From assembly GCA_963691655.1 (NCBI GenBank), contig OY829326.1, positions 83,507,235 through 83,571,234 on the forward strand: a stretch of DNA of 64,000 bases, written 5' to 3'. The stretch comes from Toxonevra muliebris. Its lineage: Eukaryota > Arthropoda > Insecta > Diptera > Pallopteridae. This document shows, piece after piece, positions 58,901-64,000 of this stretch; the stretch's first letter is position 1; the number at the start of each line of letters is the position of its first letter. The notes under the pieces are model-generated. The model was not told the origin of the DNA. It was given only the letters and a program-made list of their open reading frames with translations, and searched no databases. The translations under genes were made by a program, and so were the position numbers.

Positions 58901-60490
58901 GACATTGCACTACAGAACCGTAAATGGGAGTTGGCCAAAGATCTCATTCGCTTCCTCAAAGCCATTGATCCTAATGAAATAGATTCGCCGCGTTCATCTA
59001 TGGTTGTTAACATGAAGATTGCACCGCCACCGCAAGCGCAATCCTCGGTCAATCAAAATCCAGAAGTTTTTAATTTGGTTTTGGGTCCGATAGCGAGAGA
59101 GCGCAGTTTTTCAACGACAGTTATTTCCAATTTGCCAAAGGATAAAAAGGATAAAGCTTCAGCGGTAGCAATCCCAGCTGCTACTAGCTCTACAACGTCA
59201 ACAACGGGGATTACTGATTCTGGATTATCCACCTCCACTCCAGTTTCAGGCGGCGCTACAGTTATGAGACGCAAATCTGAGCGTAGCAATTCAACAAAGG
59301 AACGTAAAGAGACATTTTGTATAGATATCATTCTTCAGCGACACGCAAGAAAGTTACTGCTGAAGCATAAATTAATTGATTTGGGATACATGAGCGCTTT
59401 TTTAGACTTCCATTTGGTAACGTGGTTATCGCAAGAGACAGATCGATCAGCTAAATTAGATGACTACGTAGTTGCTCTGACCTGTTTGCACGAGGAATTT
59501 CAACTGCCAGCGCCATTGTTACATCCTGCTTCAGAGGATTCTGCGCCTACAGATTACTCTCAGCTACAGCGGCAATTTTCACTGGAAATAAAGCATTCTC
59601 ATCTGCCAGTTACATCGAGTCATACATCTGAATCCGGATACTTTAGTCTAGCTCTAATGGATACACCGACAAGCACGAATAATGGCAATACTGGCCAGAG
59701 CGGTTACATTCCCTCCATAAAGGAACACGAAGAGATGCAGTGCATTACACAGCCGTCTCAAATCACTGATTACTACAAGTCACGTTCGAACTCGCAAATC
59801 TCGTTTGACAACTCTCGTTATAGACGACTCTTCTCCCTGCATGATGATGTGTCGAACTACGGGTTGGGCCTTGATTGCGGGGGCATCATAGAACCTGCCT
59901 TAAAAATACTGCCTGAGAAATTTAGCATCAAAATAAGATATCTTCTACAGTTGTTTATTGAGGCCAATTGCACCGACTATGCGTTAGTGCTATCGATTTT
60001 ACTACAAGATGCTGCCTCAATCGGTCGTATAATCAATGTCGTCATCCGTTCGGAATCACTAGCCGCTTGCAATCGCATCGATAGCGCGCTTAAGCGACTA
60101 ACTCAGTGGTCGTTCGATCGTGAGTGCCTTTATCGGTCGTTTATGATATCGCTGCAGCCCCACATATATCTTTTGGATCAGTATATAAGTACATCATCCG
60201 TTGCCAATGGCAATCTTAATGCGAATCGAATGGCCGATGGACCCGAAATCTCTGAAACCAATACTGACGAATGTCAGGTTGACAATTTGAGCAACTTGGG
60301 GCCTTCCAATCACATCGTAAATGGCAACCCTAATTGGACCATGGATAAATTTCATAACGAAGGCCAACGCATCTCGCGACAGACGAGTCTCGAATCCACT
60401 GGTTCTGCTATTCCAAATAGGAGTAATGTCAGACAGACCATTAATGAGCCGCCACGACGCAGCGAAACAAGCACATGTTCGATCATGTAA
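55923..60490 (+). CDS. Rich: RIC1 homologue Rich, Rab6 GEF subunit
   Basis: Two exons, 55923-57204 and 57324-60490, joined by a 119-nt GT-AG intron (CAAG|GTACGT ... TTTTTCAG), giving 1,482 residues. The start MYFPVSWP corresponds to the conserved RIC1 N-terminus. WD40-type beta-propeller sequence fills the first ~400 residues ([40 protein letters not shown]). The alpha-helical RIC1 domain spans about 805-975 ([20 protein letters not shown] ... [16 protein letters not shown]), followed by a Ser/Thr-rich variable segment (about 1000-1090) and a conserved C-terminal helical part. RIC1 with RGP1 activates Rab6 at the Golgi; in Drosophila, Rich acts in photoreceptor targeting and N-cadherin trafficking. 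A TTTACAG at 55893-55899 probably ends an intron in the 5' UTR. Length is close to the family norm. Confidence 0.94.
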
Positions 60491-60584
60491 ATTATGAGCA
60501 ATAATTTAATAACATTAATAATTGTGGGATTTGTTTAGTACCTACATAGGATGAATTGTGACTTTCAAATGTTATACTGTTTTA

Positions 60585-60590
60585 AATAAA
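60585..60590 (+). terminator. Polyadenylation signal of Rich
   Basis: AATAAA 95 nt after the Rich stop codon. Confidence 0.55.
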
Positions 60591-60996
60591 ATATCGTTAT
60601 CATATTAATATACACAATAATATACATTGTCAAATTAACATATTTAGTAATAATTTAGTTACATACGAATATAATGCTGTTGTTTATATTTTCATAATAA
60701 AATATGCTAATATATAATACTATCGTTTTTCTTTTGTTTTTTTTTTTTTTGTAGCAAACATAGCTACATATGTTAATTTATTTATTCACTTTATTGCACT
60801 TCTCGGAAAAATTACTTTTTTTCGAGAACCGTATACATAATGTAATAATTATGACAGACCATAGTTCAAACTAATCAGAAATTTGAGTAGTTTGATTAGT
60901 TATTTTACCACGTGGTGGCGAGTTTTACTGAAACATTGTGTTCGGCGAATTAGTTATTGGATGACGGAGTAGGGTGCTCCAGTGTTTTATTACTAG

Positions 60997-61147
60997 GTTA
61001 GGTTAGGTTATGGCCGCGGCATTAATGCCCCACATAGACTCAAATGTCCATAGTACTACTGCATGCGTCTGGCTCTATTTCGTTATTTCTGGACTTAAGT
61101 CCATTGTTACTGCATTTGTCGTATTTGCGAAAAGTAGTAAATCTTTA
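60997..61147 (-). mobile_element. Non-LTR element 3' end (distal piece)
   Basis: On the minus strand the piece continues a LINE C-terminus (KDLLLFANTTNAV...LSPEITK then stop), a short 3' UTR, and a tail of CCTAACC repeats ending near 60996. It is separated from its upstream coding part (63402-63196) by the TA-flanked element at 61148-63195. Confidence 0.65.
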
Positions 61148-63195
61148 AAGGGGACCTTCTGGTCTAGCGCCCTTGAATTTGACGACTTTTTAAGATTTTT
61201 TTTAAATGAAAATACTGAGCAATAGTATTTAAAATTTGTAGATGTATTTTATTACTTTAACAATATACAAATTAAAAAAAATATATATAATTTTAAGTAA
61301 ACTAAAATTGAGTTCAACGTAGAAAGTTTTTTTTAGTTCCAGCGATAAGCACTGGTTTACTGAGTAATATAGTAAAATTTGACACTAATCGGTCGTGTAG
61401 TTTTTTTGTCTCACGCCGCACAGTGCACTGTTCATGGACAAAAATAAAAAAATTCATGGAAAAGAAAACCCAAAATATTTGGTATCGTTTTAAAAGGAAT
61501 TGTCCAAATAACATTTTCAACATTTAAATCATTTCTGTGGGTGCTGTAGCACTTCAAACTCCAACATTTTTTGTGCTAAAAAGATTATCTGCACAGATTG
61601 CAGATCGTTAGTAGTTACTGAAAAAATCGCAAAAAATACATTTCTAGCTGTAATATAACAAATTAACTTTTATTTAAAACGTAAAAAATAAAACAAAAAT
61701 ATGTTTGTCATTTCATTGCGAAATAATAAAAAACAAAAATGTTATATATCGTTAAACAGAAAAGATTTTTTCCGCAAAATATATAAAATTTTACCATTTT
61801 TAAAAGTCGATAAAAAACGATTCCTTCGTATTCCCTAAAAAGAAAATACAGTGCCGTTTAAAATCAACCTTTAACTATTGTAATGTAAAATGTAAAATCT
61901 TCTCCGTTTTTTTCCGCTTTTTTTAAATATTACCTTTTTCGTTAATGCCTATGAGGCCATTTTCTCCTTATTCCGCATGTATTTATGTAAGGAAAATGAA
62001 CATTTTACCTTATAACTAAGAAGAAACTGTTTATTTGAATTTTTCTTTTTATTTATTTTTTTTTGTAACAAATTGTTTATAAGTGGGTGCAATGTTAATA
62101 TTAATAATTGCAATTAATTTGATGACATGCCGTAGTCTAACAACAAAAGAGACACCACTCAAAAATAAAAATTTTTCAGGAAACGGTAAAAAAAAAGTTT
62201 TTACTTATATGAGCATTTAAAAATTTATTCTACGGAATATAATTGGCCATTATATCATAAATTTTCAATTTTGAGTTGTGTCACTTTTGTGTTCAGAATG
62301 TCTAACTATTTTATAAATATTGCAATTTTCGTTTCCTATCTTCTTCGCTTTCCCGTTAGTTTTTTACTAGACGTAAGAAAATTATATTTAAGAGTGTGAG
62401 TATATTTTAATTAAAAATGGCATTGAAAATAACTTATAAAATTCTGATTTGAACAGTTGCAAAACACAATTTTTGAGAGCATTATATATAGGGGAGATGA
62501 GGGTTGTGTTGTCAGACGAACAGTGTGGAAACTAAAAAAAAAAAATTATTTAGGAAATTGCAATAAATTATATAGAAAAAATCATATTAAATCCGTTCTT
62601 GAAAAAAATGCTGCTGTAAGACTTATGACTTCTTAAGACCACAAAAAAGGGTATTTGGAGCCAAAGTTTAAACGACTTTTCTGAACAACTCGATAATATG
62701 GAAAAAGTTCTGCAATTGTTTCTATTTCTGTATATAATTATGTGTAAAAAAAAAATATTTTAAAATTATCTTTCGATTCATGGAACATACAATTGGCCGA
62801 CTTTAATTGCCTAACACAGGGGAAAATCGACAAAAAGTAGCGTTTTCTTAAAAAAGGTAAGGTTTTCAAAAAATTCGATTTCATTTTTGAAATTACGATA
62901 CTATTATTTATTTAGGAACGAAATTTCATTAAATTCTGACAACTCCTTCTATTTTTGTCCCTTTTTTGTATGGGAACGGAGCACTGTGCGCCGTGCAGAA
63001 AAATATAGTTTCGAGATAAATGAGTTTAAACTTCGGTCGGTCCTTTTACCTGCTTTTGCGCTCATCTGCTAAATAGGCTGTAGAAGTCGAAGTACTGGAA
63101 ATATTGATACGAAAATTTTACAGTTTTTAAAAGCCTATACTTTTGAAATATAAAAAAAATCAATTTTTTGAAAATCTAGACCAGAAGGTCCCCTT
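61148..63195. mobile_element. TA-flanked TIR element, 2,048 bp, splitting a LINE
   Basis: Ends AAGGGGACCTTCTGGTCTAG at both sides in perfect inverted orientation over about 20 bp, with TA outside (61146-61147 and 63196-63197). A second inverted similarity (CGCCGCACAGTGCAC near 61415 and GCACTGTGCGCCGTGC near 62980) lies inside. No transposase frame was recognised. The exact TSD (TA or TAA) is uncertain. Confidence 0.75.
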
Positions 63196-63402
63196 TAGAG
63201 AGTTTCTTTCAATTGGTATAAAGAACTGATAGAGGCACGGTCAAAAATTTTCAACCTGTATCTTGCAAAGGCCGGGCAGTGACACGGAACGTGTGCTGTG
63301 ATTTCCTGTTGATCGGTTTCCATGCAGTGCTTACAGCTGTTTGACTCAACTAGCCCCAGTATGTAGGCATGCCTGCCTATTAGACAGTGACCTGTTGTTA
63401 GC
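63196..63402 (-). pseudogene. Non-LTR ORF2 C-terminal segment (zinc-knuckle region)
   Basis: Minus-strand frame reading TPMLTTGHCLIGRHAYILGL, then CKHCMETDQQEITAHVPCHC and FARYRLKIFD. The TGH..L..H pattern followed by a CxxC...HxxxC cluster is typical of the C-terminus of Jockey/R1-type LINE reverse-transcriptase proteins. The upstream part is cut by another repeat at about 63403. Confidence 0.8.
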
Positions 63403-64000
63403 ATTGGCGTAACTAGGTAGGGGCACGGCCCCCTGGCTGGCTCTAGGCCCCCCAGAAATAATATAGCAAGAAAAGTAAAGTCCAAAGAAAATTATTAATT
63501 TAATGATTATATAAAAACTTGCATTCATTAAAAAAAAATTTTGAATTTCCATGAAAAAAAGAAACAATATTTGTTTACTTTTCGAGTTTTTGCTTTTGCA
63601 GCAAAAGCAATGATGAATACTTTAAGCAATAAAAATTTATTAGTTTCTACAACAAAATTTATAACATTTCCTTATTCTATTAGACAACACTTATTCATTA
63701 TGCGGCGGTTATGCCAGCAATTTTTTGATTGCCCAATCAAAATTTTTGTTGTGTAAACATCTTTTCACGTACCCGAGAAAAAAATGTTACTTTTGAGCGA
63801 TTTTGTAATCGCATTATGCTTGAGTTGTCCTGTTATAAAGACTTTGGTTAAGAGCAAGCATGTTACAGGAAAGGTTTTTAAATGTATCAATTATTAACAT
63901 TGAAAACAAATTTGTTAAAGAAAAAATTATAGCTGAAAAAGTGTTAAATATATTTTCTGGGAGGCGAGGGGATAGGGGAGGGAGAGCCTGGCCCCCCGCC
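63403..64000. mobile_element. TIR element with G/C-rich ends, cut by window end
   Basis: The left end GTAACTAGGTAGGGGCACGG...GCTCTAGGCCCCCCAGAAAT is mirrored near the window end by TTTTCTGGGAGGCG...GAGCCTGGCCCCCC. These are imperfect inverted ends with a 500-bp AT-rich interior. It interrupts the LINE at 63402; its right boundary is outside the window. Confidence 0.55.

Overview
The window is AT-rich animal nuclear DNA, almost certainly from a higher (cyclorrhaphan) fly. Supporting this are a tyramine receptor whose first residues match the Drosophila Oct-TyrR protein, a 57-nt intron and other short introns, AATAAA polyadenylation signals, mariner, pogo, piggyBac, hAT and Foldback-type DNA transposons, and tRNA-derived SINEs. 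The low gene density and heavy transposon load fit a large-genome fly such as a tephritid better than Drosophila, but the species cannot be fixed from sequence alone.

Four protein-coding genes can be supported. (1) Oct-TyrR, a type-1 tyramine/octopamine GPCR, + strand, one coding exon at 25462-27165. (2) An unidentified Ser/Pro-rich protein with a KEN box, + strand, 39495-40151. (3) A five-exon N4BP2/Cue2/NONU-1-type gene on the minus strand, 50600 down to 41750. I rebuilt it exon by exon into 1024 codons: CUE, P-loop kinase, two further CUE-like helices, DUF1771 and Smr. (4) Rich, the RIC1 orthologue and Rab6 GEF subunit, + strand, two exons, 1482 codons, divergent from gene 3.

Layout: 1-15,000 is a transposon field, including a hAT-like element filled with degenerate satellite, two TTAA-flanked MITEs, another hAT element, a 5.8-kb inverted-end composite and a Harbinger-like element. 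15,000-25,300 is the long upstream region of Oct-TyrR, with a non-LTR relic, a foldback MITE and a hAT element carrying a nested TTAA element. 27,200-39,300 is a nested repeat complex centred on a 4,978-bp Foldback-type element (33929-38906), with arms made of ~165-bp tandem units, a 9-bp target duplication and an unoccupied relative of its target site 3 kb away. 39,500-50,600 holds the KEN-box gene and the N4BP2-like gene, whose 5.4-kb third intron carries five transposon insertions. 50,900-54,200 is more transposon sequence, 55,900-60,500 is Rich, and 61,000-64,000 is a non-LTR 3' end split by a 2-kb TA-flanked element.

The genes do not form a pathway: a neuromodulator receptor, a probable mRNA-surveillance nuclease, a Golgi trafficking factor and a possible cell-cycle protein. 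The most notable structure is the repeat complex, where insertion order can be read directly: MITE, then Foldback element into the MITE, then SINE into the Foldback spacer.
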